DNA from: Bacillota bacterium
Lineage (GTDB): Bacteria > Bacillota > Clostridia > Saccharofermentanales > Fastidiosipilaceae
Direction of reading: 5' to 3'
Assembly (NCBI GenBank): GCA_023420115.1
Contig: JAEZWR010000026.1
Span: 168,702 to 232,701, forward strand
DNA: 64,000 bases
Both the position numbers and the translations under genes were made by a program. Position 1 is the stretch's first letter, and each line of letters begins with the position of its first letter. Under the pieces are notes generated by a model, which saw only the letters and a list, made by a program, of their open reading frames with translations, was not told where the DNA came from and ran no database searches. Positions 36,415-45,655 of this stretch are shown in pieces.

Positions 36415-37605
36415 TTAGATATCTTCTTCTAATAATTTCATGTTCTGATCAATTAATTCTATTCTTTGCTTGACACAGTTGTAGCTGCGTCTAGCATCAA
36501 TGGGCGTATTGAATGCATAATCGAGCAATCTATCAATATTGGTACTAGCAACATGCAATCTAGTATCACTTGATGCGTAGTAAATGTACACACTTTTATC
36601 TTCAGTAACTATGGCGCCATTAGTAAAGACAACATTCGAAACATCACCTGTCCGTTCTTGACCTCTCGGTGCTATAAGAAAACCGGATGGTTCTGCTATA
36701 ACTTTCCACGGTTCGTCCAACGCTGTTACAAATAGATAAATAACATATCTCAAACCAGCCGCTGTATTTCTCACACCGTGAGCTATATGCAACCAACCTC
36801 GTTCCGTCTTGATAGGCGTCGCTCCAGCACCATTTTTAGCCTCTGTTATAGTGTGATATTTTCTTTCGCTAGTGATTATTTCTTCATCTATCACAGGCTT
36901 ATTTATATCATCGCATAAGCCGAATCCTACGCCACCACCTGAACCAGTCTCAATAAAATCATCCATAGGCCTTGTGAAAAAGGCATATTTACCGTCAACA
37001 AATTCTGGGAGCAAAGTTACATTGCGTTGTTGCATGCTTCTTTTTGTAATTAAATTTGGCAGTCTTTCCCAAGTTTCCAAGTCTTTTGTTCTAACAATAC
37101 CTGCTTCCGCCTTGGCAGCACTAATATCATTAATACTCGTATCCTTTGACTCAGAGCAAAATACACCATATATCCAACCGTCTTCGTGTGCAGTCAGTCT
37201 CATATCATATATATTGGTTTCATCTTCATTTATATCGGGAAGTAAAATTGGATACTTTCTAAATTCAAAACCATCTACAGGGGAGCTGCTTTCCGCCACT
37301 GCAAAGAAACTTTTTCTGTCATTGCCCTCAACTCTGGCAACTAAACAATACTTTCCATTCAAATAAATTGCACCTGCATTAAATACAGCATTAACTCCTA
37401 GTCTCTCCATAAAATTAGGGTTGGTCTTTGTATTTAAGTCAAATTTCCATTCTATAGGTATCATTTCGCGAGTCAAAACAGGGTTTGTCCACCTCTCATA
37501 TATACCATTATAGAAGCTATCATCTATAGTATTTTTTTTGTTTATTAGCTCATTCAAAATATCTTTTTGACGGTAATACTCAGAATGAAATTCATACTTG
37601 CACAT
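36415..37605 (-). CDS. GH130 phosphorylase, 4-O-beta-D-mannosyl-D-glucose phosphorylase type
   Basis: 396 residues, the length of the GH130 subfamily-1 enzymes first described in Bacteroides and Ruminococcus. Recognisable parts are MERLGVNAVFNAGAIY, CLVARVEGNDRKSFFAVAES and NIYDMRLTAHEDGW, with the catalytic Asp, plus the phosphate-binding Arg/His region (HGVRNTAAGLRY). The reaction is mannosylglucose plus phosphate giving mannose-1-phosphate and glucose. It overlaps the upstream epimerase gene by 14 bases, which makes its product. GAGGAG lies eight bases before the ATG. Confidence 0.92.
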   Translation of the reverse strand: MCKYEFHSEYYRQKDILNELINKKNTIDDSFYNGIYERWTNPVLTREMIPIEWKFDLNTKTNPNFMERLGVNAVFNAGAIYLNGKYCLVARVEGNDRKSFFAVAESSSPVDGFEFRKYPILLPDINEDETNIYDMRLTAHEDGWIYGVFCSESKDTSINDISAAKAEAGIVRTKDLETWERLPNLITKRSMQQRNVTLLPEFVDGKYAFFTRPMDDFIETGSGGGVGFGLCDDINKPVIDEEIITSERKYHTITEAKNGAGATPIKTERGWLHIAHGVRNTAAGLRYVIYLFVTALDEPWKVIAEPSGFLIAPRGQERTGDVSNVVFTNGAIVTEDKSVYIYYASSDTRLHVASTNIDRLLDYAFNTPIDARRSYNCVKQRIELIDQNMKLLEEDI

Positions 37606-38770
37606 TGGGTTTTCTCCTCATTATCTCTAAACACATTCTGCCGTTGTGATAAGGGCATTTCCAAGGTTCAACAACGGGCTTGCTGTCTGTAGCCCTATTA
37701 TCTTTATCTAAGGACCAATACCATTCTCCATCATCTCTAGGGTCGACGATTTTATCTTCAATAAAATTCCACAAAAGCGCCGCTGCGAGCGAAAATTTTT
37801 CTGATGAATTTTTTTGATACTCATTAACAAATCCCAGCACGCCCTCGGCCTGCACCCACCAAACTTTTGTATAATCTTTCTTTCCATTCTCACATTCATT
37901 AATAATCGAATTACCAACAAAAGCTTCTTCAAGAACCTCGGCTGCTAATTTGCTATTCATAAGACTAAACCGACGCTTCAAATCTTCATCGTCTATAATT
38001 TCACACGCTCTATCTACGAGCCACGAACTTTCTATATCATGTCCATAGCTATGAAGATCAATAATCGAGTTGAAATCTCGGTCAAAAAACACCAATTGCT
38101 TAGCTTTTTCTTTGTCGTAGATTCTCTCTTCAAAAATACTAAGTATTTCTATCATTGACTGTTTGACCTTTGAACTATGACTTATTGCATAGAGTTCGGT
38201 ATATGCTTCTAGAATATGAAGAAGAGTGTTCATTGTGCGATAAGCCATAACCCCATTTTCACTTAATTTTTCATTCTCGGATATTTGCCAATCTCTGGAA
38301 AATGATTCTATATAACCTAGACTATCTCGGCATTTATCCTCAATGATGTGGTAAAGTTCCATGGCTAAATTTTTAGCCTTTTCATCGCCTCTTAATTTAT
38401 AGTAGGAAGATAGCGCATATATGACAAAGGCTTGGTTATATGTGTGCTTGCTGGAATCTCTTACTTCTCCATTGTATTTGACGCACCAGTACGCACCACC
38501 ATACTCATTATCGATAAAATTGCTTAAAAGAAATCTATATGCATGATCTGCATACGAAGCTAAGTCCTCATCTTTTTTATAAATTGCAGATTCAGAAAAA
38601 AACCATAGAATTCTGCTATTTAATATGCAACCTTTATCATATGTATTATCTACATTTAGATCAAAATCCACATAACCGAAAAAACCTCCGTGCGTATTGT
38701 CACGGAGTTTCTTCCAGAAAGGCAATATTTTTTTATCAAGCATTTTTGCAGCAGCTTTTTCTATTAACAT
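37592..38770 (-). CDS. Cellobiose 2-epimerase (acting on mannobiose)
   Basis: 392 residues of the AGE/cellobiose-2-epimerase superfamily, an alpha6/alpha6 barrel. Motifs include HGGFFGYVD near residue 28, SYGHDIESSWL (catalytic His), and the C-terminal VEPWKCPYHNGRMCLE with the second catalytic His, which separates this group from N-acylglucosamine epimerases. It would convert beta-1,4-mannobiose to mannosylglucose, the substrate of the following GH130 enzyme. The 14-base overlap with that gene supports a joint role. GAGGCGGA precedes the ATG. Confidence 0.92.
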   Translation of the reverse strand: MLIEKAAAKMLDKKILPFWKKLRDNTHGGFFGYVDFDLNVDNTYDKGCILNSRILWFFSESAIYKKDEDLASYADHAYRFLLSNFIDNEYGGAYWCVKYNGEVRDSSKHTYNQAFVIYALSSYYKLRGDEKAKNLAMELYHIIEDKCRDSLGYIESFSRDWQISENEKLSENGVMAYRTMNTLLHILEAYTELYAISHSSKVKQSMIEILSIFEERIYDKEKAKQLVFFDRDFNSIIDLHSYGHDIESSWLVDRACEIIDDEDLKRRFSLMNSKLAAEVLEEAFVGNSIINECENGKKDYTKVWWVQAEGVLGFVNEYQKNSSEKFSLAAALLWNFIEDKIVDPRDDGEWYWSLDKDNRATDSKPVVEPWKCPYHNGRMCLEIMRRKPNVQV

Positions 38771-38784
38771 TGTCCGCCTCTTTT

Positions 38785-39804
38785 TTATCTTAATCCTAAG
38801 GACTTATCATCTTCACTTGCATTATCATTTTTCTTTATATAATCAATAAGCTCATCAGCTGTAGTAAAGGCAAGAGAAACATAGCTATCTGCAGAACCAT
38901 AATAGACTGCAATACGATTTGTATCTGGGTCATATAAAGATGCACATGGGAAACAGACATTTGGAACGAAACCCCTTTCCTCGTATTCTGTTTCCGGAGT
39001 TAGGAGATAATTTTTAGAGCGGTACAAAACTTTACTAGGCTCATCGATATCAAGTATTGCCGCACCTATTGAATATACGAAACCGTTACAAGTTCCTGTA
39101 ACTCCATGATAAAAAATCAACCAGCCCTCACTTGTTTCAATAGGAGCTGAACCTGCTCCAATCTTAACATTCTCCCACCAGTTAGAACTTCTACCCATAA
39201 CATGTCTGTGGGCTCCCCAATATTTCATATCTGGACTCTCACTGATGTATATATCGCCAAAAGGAGTGTGGCCAGAATCAGAAGGTCTTGATAGGAGCTT
39301 GTATTTTCCCTGTATTTTTCTTGGAAATAAAACTGCATTTCTATTAAAAGGCAAAAAAGGATTCTCTAGTCTGACAAAAGTTTTAAAGTCAGTAGTTTCC
39401 GCCATACCAATTGCTGCACCATAGGCATCTTGACACCAAATAATATAGTATTTATCGTCTAACTTAACTAGACGAGGATCATAGGCATAAACTGGCATAA
39501 ATGGCTCGCCCTGACTATCAACAAATTGAATCTTTTCTTTTTCAAAATTCCACTTTAAACCGTCCTTGCTTCGGCCTAAATAAATGTATGGAATTCCATT
39601 TATCTCTTCACCTCTAAATACACCGATAAATTCTCCATCATAAGGAAGAACGGCTGAATTAAATATCCTAGATACATTATCTATAGGATTTCTGCCTATA
39701 ACTGGATTTTCTTTATATCTCCAAAGCGGTGCCTTGCAATTCTCAGGTTTATCCTGCCACGGTATATTCTTTAATGACTCACCATACAACTTAACTTTAC
39801 TCAC
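38785..39804 (-). CDS. GH130 phosphorylase, beta-1,4-mannooligosaccharide type
   Basis: About 339 residues from a GTG codon that lies five bases after GGAGG; a longer TTG start would sit inside that site. Signature parts are NPVIGRNPIDNVSRIFNSAV, YIYLGRSKDGLKW and YAYDPRLVKLDDKYYI, with the catalytic Asp. This is the GH130 subfamily-2 pattern: phosphorolysis of beta-1,4-mannooligosaccharides to mannose-1-phosphate. Together with the epimerase and the mannosylglucose enzyme it gives the two-phosphorylase mannan route known from Ruminococcus albus. Confidence 0.92.
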   Translation of the reverse strand: MSKVKLYGESLKNIPWQDKPENCKAPLWRYKENPVIGRNPIDNVSRIFNSAVLPYDGEFIGVFRGEEINGIPYIYLGRSKDGLKWNFEKEKIQFVDSQGEPFMPVYAYDPRLVKLDDKYYIIWCQDAYGAAIGMAETTDFKTFVRLENPFLPFNRNAVLFPRKIQGKYKLLSRPSDSGHTPFGDIYISESPDMKYWGAHRHVMGRSSNWWENVKIGAGSAPIETSEGWLIFYHGVTGTCNGFVYSIGAAILDIDEPSKVLYRSKNYLLTPETEYEERGFVPNVCFPCASLYDPDTNRIAVYYGSADSYVSLAFTTADELIDYIKKNDNASEDDKSLGLR

Positions 39805-39878
39805 CTTATCCTCCAATAAATATATTTGTTAATTTATAAAATTAATTCCTTATGCTGATTAAGCCTTATAATTAATTC

Positions 39879-40733
39879 TTATTCCTTAACTGACCCAGCA
39901 GCTATGCCACTGTATATTTGATCTTGGCATAGTATGAACACTATTAGTGCAGGAATAATCGTAATAAGGACACCCGCACAGATATAGTTATATTGATTTC
40001 CCATAGGTCCAGAAAATACATAAAGAGATGTCGATACAACTTGATACTTCGATTTATCTTGCAAATATAAATTAGCCATGTAGTATTCGTTATATGTTCC
40101 TACACCTTTTAAGATAGCAGTTGTTATTATTGCTGGTTTTAAGAGGGGGAGGAGAATTTTAAAGAACACTCCAAAATAGCTACATCCATCCAGGATTGCG
40201 CTCTCATCCAAACTAACTGATAAATTTTCGAAAAACTGGAGAAAAATATAAATAGTAATAACATCAGTACCTAGCATCAAAATAATGTACCCTACTAAAG
40301 AGTTCACCAAGTTAAGACTTGTCATTATTTGATAGACTGTGACTTGAGTGGCAATACCGGGAATAAGTATTGCTATCATGAACAAGTTCCTTATGAGATT
40401 ATTACCTTTAAATTTAAATCTATTCAAGACATACGCCAACATGGAAGATATCAAAATACTTCCCATCAGAACTGCTATAAGTACAATCAGACTATTAATA
40501 AAGGCAGAACCCATTCTAGCCTTGTTCCACGCTGTAATAAAATTTCCAAAATAAAGAAAACTTTCTGGCATAGTCATAACACTTGTCTGCTTATACTCTT
40601 GATTATCTTTAAACGCAGTAATCACACAAGACACGATTGGAACCAACGCCATAAATGACGAAAAAATAAGAAATATGTATTTTATTAACCTAATTATAAA
40701 TTTTTTACTTTTATCAAGATTATTAGTTGACAT
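39879..40733 (-). CDS. Sugar ABC transporter permease (MalG-type)
   Basis: About 284 residues from the ATG with GGAG seven bases upstream. It has six membrane segments and the cytoplasmic coupling motif ESAILDGCSYFGVFFKILLP (EAA loop), which binds the ATPase. It pairs with the permease just upstream (36 bases apart) and the binding protein. No ATPase gene is present in the locus; a shared MsmK/UgpC-type ATPase elsewhere would be needed. Confidence 0.9.
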   Translation of the reverse strand: MSTNNLDKSKKFIIRLIKYIFLIFSSFMALVPIVSCVITAFKDNQEYKQTSVMTMPESFLYFGNFITAWNKARMGSAFINSLIVLIAVLMGSILISSMLAYVLNRFKFKGNNLIRNLFMIAILIPGIATQVTVYQIMTSLNLVNSLVGYIILMLGTDVITIYIFLQFFENLSVSLDESAILDGCSYFGVFFKILLPLLKPAIITTAILKGVGTYNEYYMANLYLQDKSKYQVVSTSLYVFSGPMGNQYNYICAGVLITIIPALIVFILCQDQIYSGIAAGSVKE

Positions 40734-40769
40734 GCTTTTACTCCACACAATAAATAGAGATGAGAAGAT

Positions 40770-41681
40770 CTATCTGTCTAGTCTTTTTTCAGCCAATTTC
40801 TGAAGATATGTCACAAACAATATTATGCTCAACAAGACCACAGCCATAGCAGATGCCAAACCAACTTTCTGATCGACGTGTGCCAGCTTATCCATAATGA
40901 CAAAATATGTTGCTGTTCCAAAACCACCACCTGTTACAACATATGGAGTTTCAAAGGCAGAAAGCGAACCTGAAATAGACAAAATAATATTTAATACAAC
41001 TATAGTTTTTATAGAAGGAAGCATAATATATCTGAATCTATGCCAAACATTAGCCCCATCAATTTCAGCTGCCTCATACAAGGTCTGGTCAACAGAAGCT
41101 ATGGCACCTATAAACATAACTATATTCGTTCCCATATATCTCCACATCGAGCAGCAGACAAGAACTATATTATTTATAGCCTTGTCTCTCAGCCAATAAG
41201 GTAGAGTATCCATATTGAAGCCAATCCAACTTAGTAGAGTATCTAAGACAAAGCCACGCGTAAAAAAGAATTTGAAAATAAAGCCTACTGAAATACCACA
41301 AATCAGACAGGGAAAATATAATGAGCCTCGAAAAAACTTGCCCGCCTTTACTTTAAAACTCAATACACTGGCAAAGACAAGAGCTAATGAGATCTGCACA
41401 ACAGCGCCGACCATATAGTAAAGACTCAAAGTAAGGGCTTGGAAGCTATCTTTTCTCGTAAATACAGAAATATAATTTTTAGCTCCTACGTATGTTCTTT
41501 TTCCGATATATCTCATATCGTATAGACTGAACTCTATCATTTTAAAAAAAGGCAAGTATGTAAAAACAAAGAGAAGCAATATTGGAATAAAAAGAAAGGT
41601 CAGGGTACATATCAGTTGTTGCCCTCTCATACTCTTTAAATACTTAATTGTCTTTGATTCATTCATAGTGGCAGTAAACAT
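40770..41681 (-). CDS. Sugar ABC transporter permease (MalF/UgpA-type)
   Basis: About 303 residues from MFTATMNESK, with AGGGG six bases upstream. Six membrane segments and the EAA coupling loop (LYEAAEIDGANVWHRFRYIMLP) are clear. It forms the heteromeric channel with the next permease. Middle gene of the importer operon: binding protein, permease, permease. Confidence 0.9.
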   Translation of the reverse strand: MFTATMNESKTIKYLKSMRGQQLICTLTFLFIPILLLFVFTYLPFFKMIEFSLYDMRYIGKRTYVGAKNYISVFTRKDSFQALTLSLYYMVGAVVQISLALVFASVLSFKVKAGKFFRGSLYFPCLICGISVGFIFKFFFTRGFVLDTLLSWIGFNMDTLPYWLRDKAINNIVLVCCSMWRYMGTNIVMFIGAIASVDQTLYEAAEIDGANVWHRFRYIMLPSIKTIVVLNIILSISGSLSAFETPYVVTGGGFGTATYFVIMDKLAHVDQKVGLASAMAVVLLSIILFVTYLQKLAEKRLDR

Positions 41682-41746
41682 CTTTTTCCCCTCATAATAT
41701 GCCGGCACCTTAATTAGGTGCCGGCATACAAACAAAATAGAAGTAT

Positions 41747-43135
41747 TTATTTGTTAGCGTATTGGTCAACCGCCTGATTCCATGCATTATTCCAGTCAGC
41801 AACAATGTCATCAATTGTTTCATCTCCATTTATAGCAGCCTCAACAATTCTCATAACATGAGTTTGATCTGAATTAAGTGCGAGCTCTGCTTCTCTCTGA
41901 ACATTTGAACCGAGATCTGCATATTCTTTCGGAGCTGATTTGTCAGCAAGCAACTCTACACCCTCAAATGCGAGTAAGCTATCAGGATATTCTTCACCTT
42001 TCAGAATGGGAATTCCACCCTGGTCATAAGAGAAATTACTTGATTCTGTCAGCCATTTGATATAAAGCATCGCAGCTATCTTATTTTCTTTACTTGAGTT
42101 TACATTAATTCCATAGCAATAATCTGCGCCGGCCGAGGCATATTGTTTGCCTTTTACCTCAATTGGGAATGGCATATAGCCTATATCTTTCGCATTCTCC
42201 CCAGCCTCTTGCATCTGGACAACAGCCCAGCTTCCTAAGACCATGGTTGCAATTTTTCCTTGATTCATCAAGGATTTACTTCCCTCCCAGTCTGTTGTCG
42301 TGGGATCTTCTTCAGTTAAACCTCTTTTTACTGCTTCGTACAAAATGTTATAAACGGCATAAGGACCACTCTGCTCATCACCTGTGACTTCAGCCTTTTT
42401 AAATGGGTCATGCATTTGAGCAATTTTCATACTCATAAATTCTGTATCTCCAGTTGCGCCGCCACCAATGTACGCATCCCAAGCACTCATTGTCCAGCCC
42501 GCTGCATAGTTTGTATAGAGCGGAATAATAGAAGAATCATGTTCCTTAATTTTCTTCAAACTTTCTAAAAAAGCCTCTGGAGTCTTTGGTAGTTCATCAA
42601 TTCCAGCTTCTTTGAATACTCTCTTGTTATAAACAATACCTTGAGCATTCGCTGTTGAAGGAATACCATAAACCTTGCCATCATAAGCTCTATTATCGGC
42701 AAAGTTGTAATCATTCTCTATGTCGGCAAGATCAGTCATAGCATAATAGTAATCACCTAGTTCTGGCATAGGAATTGTTGTCGGAATCATTGACACATCT
42801 CCCCAATTGCTATTTGTCAATCTTGTCGTAACAGACTCAGCGTAATCTGTTATTGCTTCATAGTTAACAGTAATTCCTGGATACAATTCCGAGAACTTCT
42901 CTAAATACTTAGAAAAAGTGCCATTTTCTACTAAATCTGTTCTATGTGTAAGGAATTTTATCTCTGCATTTAAGTCCTTGAAATCTTCCCCTACTTTTAG
43001 ATCACTATATTTGGGAATATCGTCTCCTGATTCAGAAGCCACAACCTTACTAAAAGGGTTTGTAACAAACAGTGAACTAATAGCTACTGCCGCCGCACTA
43101 GTTAACGCTAAGAATGAATTAACTTTTCTCTTCAT
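41747..43135 (-). CDS. ABC transporter sugar-binding protein for mannooligosaccharides
   Basis: 462 residues of binding-protein family 1. A signal peptide (FLALTSAAAVAISSLF) leads to the mature chain near ASESGDD without a lipobox cysteine. Later parts resemble maltodextrin-type proteins (IPSTANAQGIVYNKRVFKEAGI, MVLGSWAVVQM). GGAGG lies five bases before the ATG. It is the first gene after lacI and is followed directly by two permeases, so it is the specificity subunit of this importer; mannooligosaccharide as ligand is inferred from the enzymes downstream. Confidence 0.9.
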   Translation of the reverse strand: MKRKVNSFLALTSAAAVAISSLFVTNPFSKVVASESGDDIPKYSDLKVGEDFKDLNAEIKFLTHRTDLVENGTFSKYLEKFSELYPGITVNYEAITDYAESVTTRLTNSNWGDVSMIPTTIPMPELGDYYYAMTDLADIENDYNFADNRAYDGKVYGIPSTANAQGIVYNKRVFKEAGIDELPKTPEAFLESLKKIKEHDSSIIPLYTNYAAGWTMSAWDAYIGGGATGDTEFMSMKIAQMHDPFKKAEVTGDEQSGPYAVYNILYEAVKRGLTEEDPTTTDWEGSKSLMNQGKIATMVLGSWAVVQMQEAGENAKDIGYMPFPIEVKGKQYASAGADYCYGINVNSSKENKIAAMLYIKWLTESSNFSYDQGGIPILKGEEYPDSLLAFEGVELLADKSAPKEYADLGSNVQREAELALNSDQTHVMRIVEAAINGDETIDDIVADWNNAWNQAVDQYANK

Positions 43136-43280
43136 ATGCTCCTCCGAAACCTTTCTAAAAAGAAATAAATAAATTATTTAAGTTATTTAAGTATATTTAT
43201 TAAGTAAAATTAATTCAATAATTAAAGTAAAATTATCCATATTGGCAAATATCGAGATAAATTATTGTGCAAATAGCACA

Positions 43281-43317
43281 AAAAACGGGCAGATTTCGCA
43301 ACTGTCCGCCCATTTTT
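43281..43317. terminator. Probable terminator after the LacI gene
   Basis: A GGGC...GCCC hairpin with an imperfect inner stem, followed on the minus strand by six T and on the plus strand by T-rich DNA. It separates the regulator gene from the importer promoter in the gap 43136-43343, which is otherwise AT-rich. Confidence 0.6.
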
Positions 43318-43343
43318 ATTTTTTTATTTATGTTAGATTAAAT

Positions 43344-44336
43344 TTACTTAACTGAATCTCTAAGCACCAATTCACCTGGAACTATCGTTATCGGGGCCAA
43401 ATTGGACTTGCCACCCATTTTTCTTCTCAACTGTTTAACGACAGTCTTTGCCATAGTTTTGACATCTATCCTATAGCTGGTCAAGGCCGGCCTGCATATC
43501 GTAGAATATCTGAAATCATCATAACCTGTAACTGATATATCCTCTGGAACTCGATATCCCTTTGTCTTAAGCAACTCAACAAGATTAAATGCGGTTTCAT
43601 CACAGTTGCAGACAAAGGCCTCCGGCATTTGCTCAGGGAGCTTTATGCTAATCAATTTACCCTCAACATCCCTATCTTCCAAACACCATTCCGACTTTAT
43701 TTTAATACCCTCCATGAGCAGGGCTCTGCAATAACCTAAATACCTATCCATAATAGAGCTGGTAGCGAGAATACTCCCAACAAAGGCTATATTCCTAATT
43801 CCAGAAGAAAGCACATTCTGTGTTATCTGATACGCCCCACTTGTGTTGTCACTTAGGACACTATCTCCTGCTATATCGTCATCATAGAAATCTAACAACA
43901 TATAAGGCAAATCACACTTAAGCACGGCGTTGATATACCTACTGTGCAATTCCCCCATAAAAATCAAAGCATCCACTTTATTGTTAACTAAAAAAGTGGG
44001 CATAGTGCAATTATCCTCATACTCATATGAAACAATTTCAAGAATGCAGTTATAGTCAAAAGCGACACACTCATTAATTAGAGCTCTGTACAAGCTGGAA
44101 TAAAAAGCATTTTCGTCAAAATGTCTATCAGCCACAAGAACACCTATATTTATACTTTGGCCTGACTCATTCATTGACTTTGTGTGTTTCTTATAATTCA
44201 TCTCTTCAGCTGTTTCTAAGATTCGTTTCCTCATCTCTTCACCAACTCCGTCTTTACCTGACAGGGCTTTGGAAACAGATACAACACTAATACCTAGCTT
44301 CTGAGCTATATCTGACATACGTACTTCTTTTGCCAT
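43344..44336 (-). CDS. LacI-family transcriptional regulator of the mannan locus
   Basis: 330 residues. The N-terminal HTH (VRMSDIAQKLGISVVSVSKALSG, residues 5-27) is followed by a hinge and a periplasmic-binding-protein-like ligand domain (SINIGVLVADRHF to VPEDISVTGYDDF). GAGGT precedes the ATG by seven bases. The gene lies between the importer/phosphorylase genes and the divergent esterase/GH1 operon, so it very likely controls both, with a mannan-derived sugar as inducer. Its operator was not identified with confidence. Confidence 0.92.
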   Translation of the reverse strand: MAKEVRMSDIAQKLGISVVSVSKALSGKDGVGEEMRKRILETAEEMNYKKHTKSMNESGQSINIGVLVADRHFDENAFYSSLYRALINECVAFDYNCILEIVSYEYEDNCTMPTFLVNNKVDALIFMGELHSRYINAVLKCDLPYMLLDFYDDDIAGDSVLSDNTSGAYQITQNVLSSGIRNIAFVGSILATSSIMDRYLGYCRALLMEGIKIKSEWCLEDRDVEGKLISIKLPEQMPEAFVCNCDETAFNLVELLKTKGYRVPEDISVTGYDDFRYSTICRPALTSYRIDVKTMAKTVVKQLRRKMGGKSNLAPITIVPGELVLRDSVK

Positions 44337-44476
44337 CAGTTTTACCTCATCAAAATCGCATTTTTAAAATAATTCAATTCATTAGGCTAATTTTTTAAAT
44401 TAAGCAAATAATTAAGCAAATAAAAATTAGGCACAAATCAAAATTAGAAGTCTTTATTTTTGTTATTTAGGTAAAT

Positions 44477-44482
44477 TATAAT
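44477..44482 (+). promoter_or_regulatory. Likely -10 box for the esterase-GH1 operon
   Basis: TATAAT occurs 34 bases before the first ATG of the esterase gene. The -35 region is not a good consensus match, which fits a regulated promoter. The surrounding TTATTTAGGTAA and TTTTTAAGTAA resemble AT-rich sequences in front of the importer gene. Confidence 0.45.
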
Positions 44483-44510
44483 ATTTTTAAGTAATTTTTG
44501 AATAAAGGAT

Positions 44511-45632
44511 ATGAAAATTATGTCATTAAGAAAAGAAAGTATCGGAAAAATACCAGCAATAAGAAACTTAGGAAGAAATAAACTTGTTGATTCTTCTCTT
44601 TACTTATTCCATACAGCTGCTGGTTTTGAGTGTATATTCACTGGAACTGAACTTTGGGCTGAAATTTTTGTCGATTACGAAGTATATGAACCTTGGATCA
44701 GTATTGAGTTAAATCACTCCTTAATTAGTCGTTTCGCACTGAATAAAGGACTTAATAAGGTCTGTATATTGAGAGGATTCAGCGTCGATACCCCCAAACA
44801 TATCCGCTTATTCAAAGAAACACAGGCTTTTCCAAGCGATAAATCGCACTTAGTGAAAATTAATGCAATTATGTGGAAAGACGGAGAATTTTTGAATCTA
44901 CCAAGTCCTAAGTATAAGTTTGAATTCATAGGAGACAGCATAAGTAGCGGAGAAGGAACATTTGGAGCCAAATTAGAAAATGACTGGTGCCCTTGCTTCC
45001 TTAGCGCGGTTAATAATTACTGTTATTTAACGGCAAAGAAATTATCAGCAGAATTTAGGATATTCAGCCAAAGCGGCTGGGGAATTATGAGTTCTTGGGA
45101 CGGAGATCGAAAATGCAGAATTTTAGACTACTATGACACACTTTGCGGCTTCTTAGACAAAAATAATTATTCTAGCCTTGGAACAAGTAACAAATACAAT
45201 TTTTCTTCATGGACTCCTGATGCTGTAATTATTAATTTGGGAACAAATGATTTTGCTGCCATTTGCAGAGAGTTCTCCTTAGATTATGAAATAGATCTAT
45301 CTTTCGATGATTATAGGCTTAACGAAACTATTAACGAATTACAACACACAATAATCAATAATCTTTTTATGCTAAGAAAATGCAATCCAAACGCTTGTTT
45401 AGTATGGTGCTGTGGCATGATTAGCGATAAATTGAATCCAATAATATCTGAAGCTGTAGATAAATATGTGGATGATTCAAAGGATACTAGGGCATATTTT
45501 GTAACTCTACCCAAAGTGAATGAAGAAACTATAGGGTCAAGGGCTCATCCTGGTTTATCGAATCACGAAGAGGCAGCAGATGTCCTAGGAGGCTTTTTGA
45601 CAAGCATATTACAGCACATTAAATCTGAATAA
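44511..45632 (+). CDS. CE2-like SGNH carbohydrate acetylesterase
   Basis: 373 residues. An N-terminal beta-sandwich domain (about 1-125) is followed by an SGNH hydrolase domain with block I FIGDSISSGEG (Ser143), block III NLGTND and the C-terminal catalytic His in SRAHPGLSNHEEAA. This two-domain layout is that of carbohydrate esterase family 2, whose members include acetylmannan esterases of gut Clostridia. No signal peptide. The first and fourth codons are both ATG; AAAGGA is only two bases from the first and about ten from the second, so the start is uncertain by three residues. Confidence 0.85.
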   Translation: MKIMSLRKESIGKIPAIRNLGRNKLVDSSLYLFHTAAGFECIFTGTELWAEIFVDYEVYEPWISIELNHSLISRFALNKGLNKVCILRGFSVDTPKHIRLFKETQAFPSDKSHLVKINAIMWKDGEFLNLPSPKYKFEFIGDSISSGEGTFGAKLENDWCPCFLSAVNNYCYLTAKKLSAEFRIFSQSGWGIMSSWDGDRKCRILDYYDTLCGFLDKNNYSSLGTSNKYNFSSWTPDAVIINLGTNDFAAICREFSLDYEIDLSFDDYRLNETINELQHTIINNLFMLRKCNPNACLVWCCGMISDKLNPIISEAVDKYVDDSKDTRAYFVTLPKVNEETIGSRAHPGLSNHEEAADVLGGFLTSILQHIKSE

Positions 45633-45655
45633 TTTTCATAGAAAGAGGTAGTGAA

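Noticed and set aside
43182..43211. AT-rich TTATTTAAGTA/TTAAGTAA motifs as LacI operators, similar to 44462-44497
   Set aside because: Similarity is weak in such AT-rich DNA and no palindrome of LacI type is evident; only comparative footprinting would support it.
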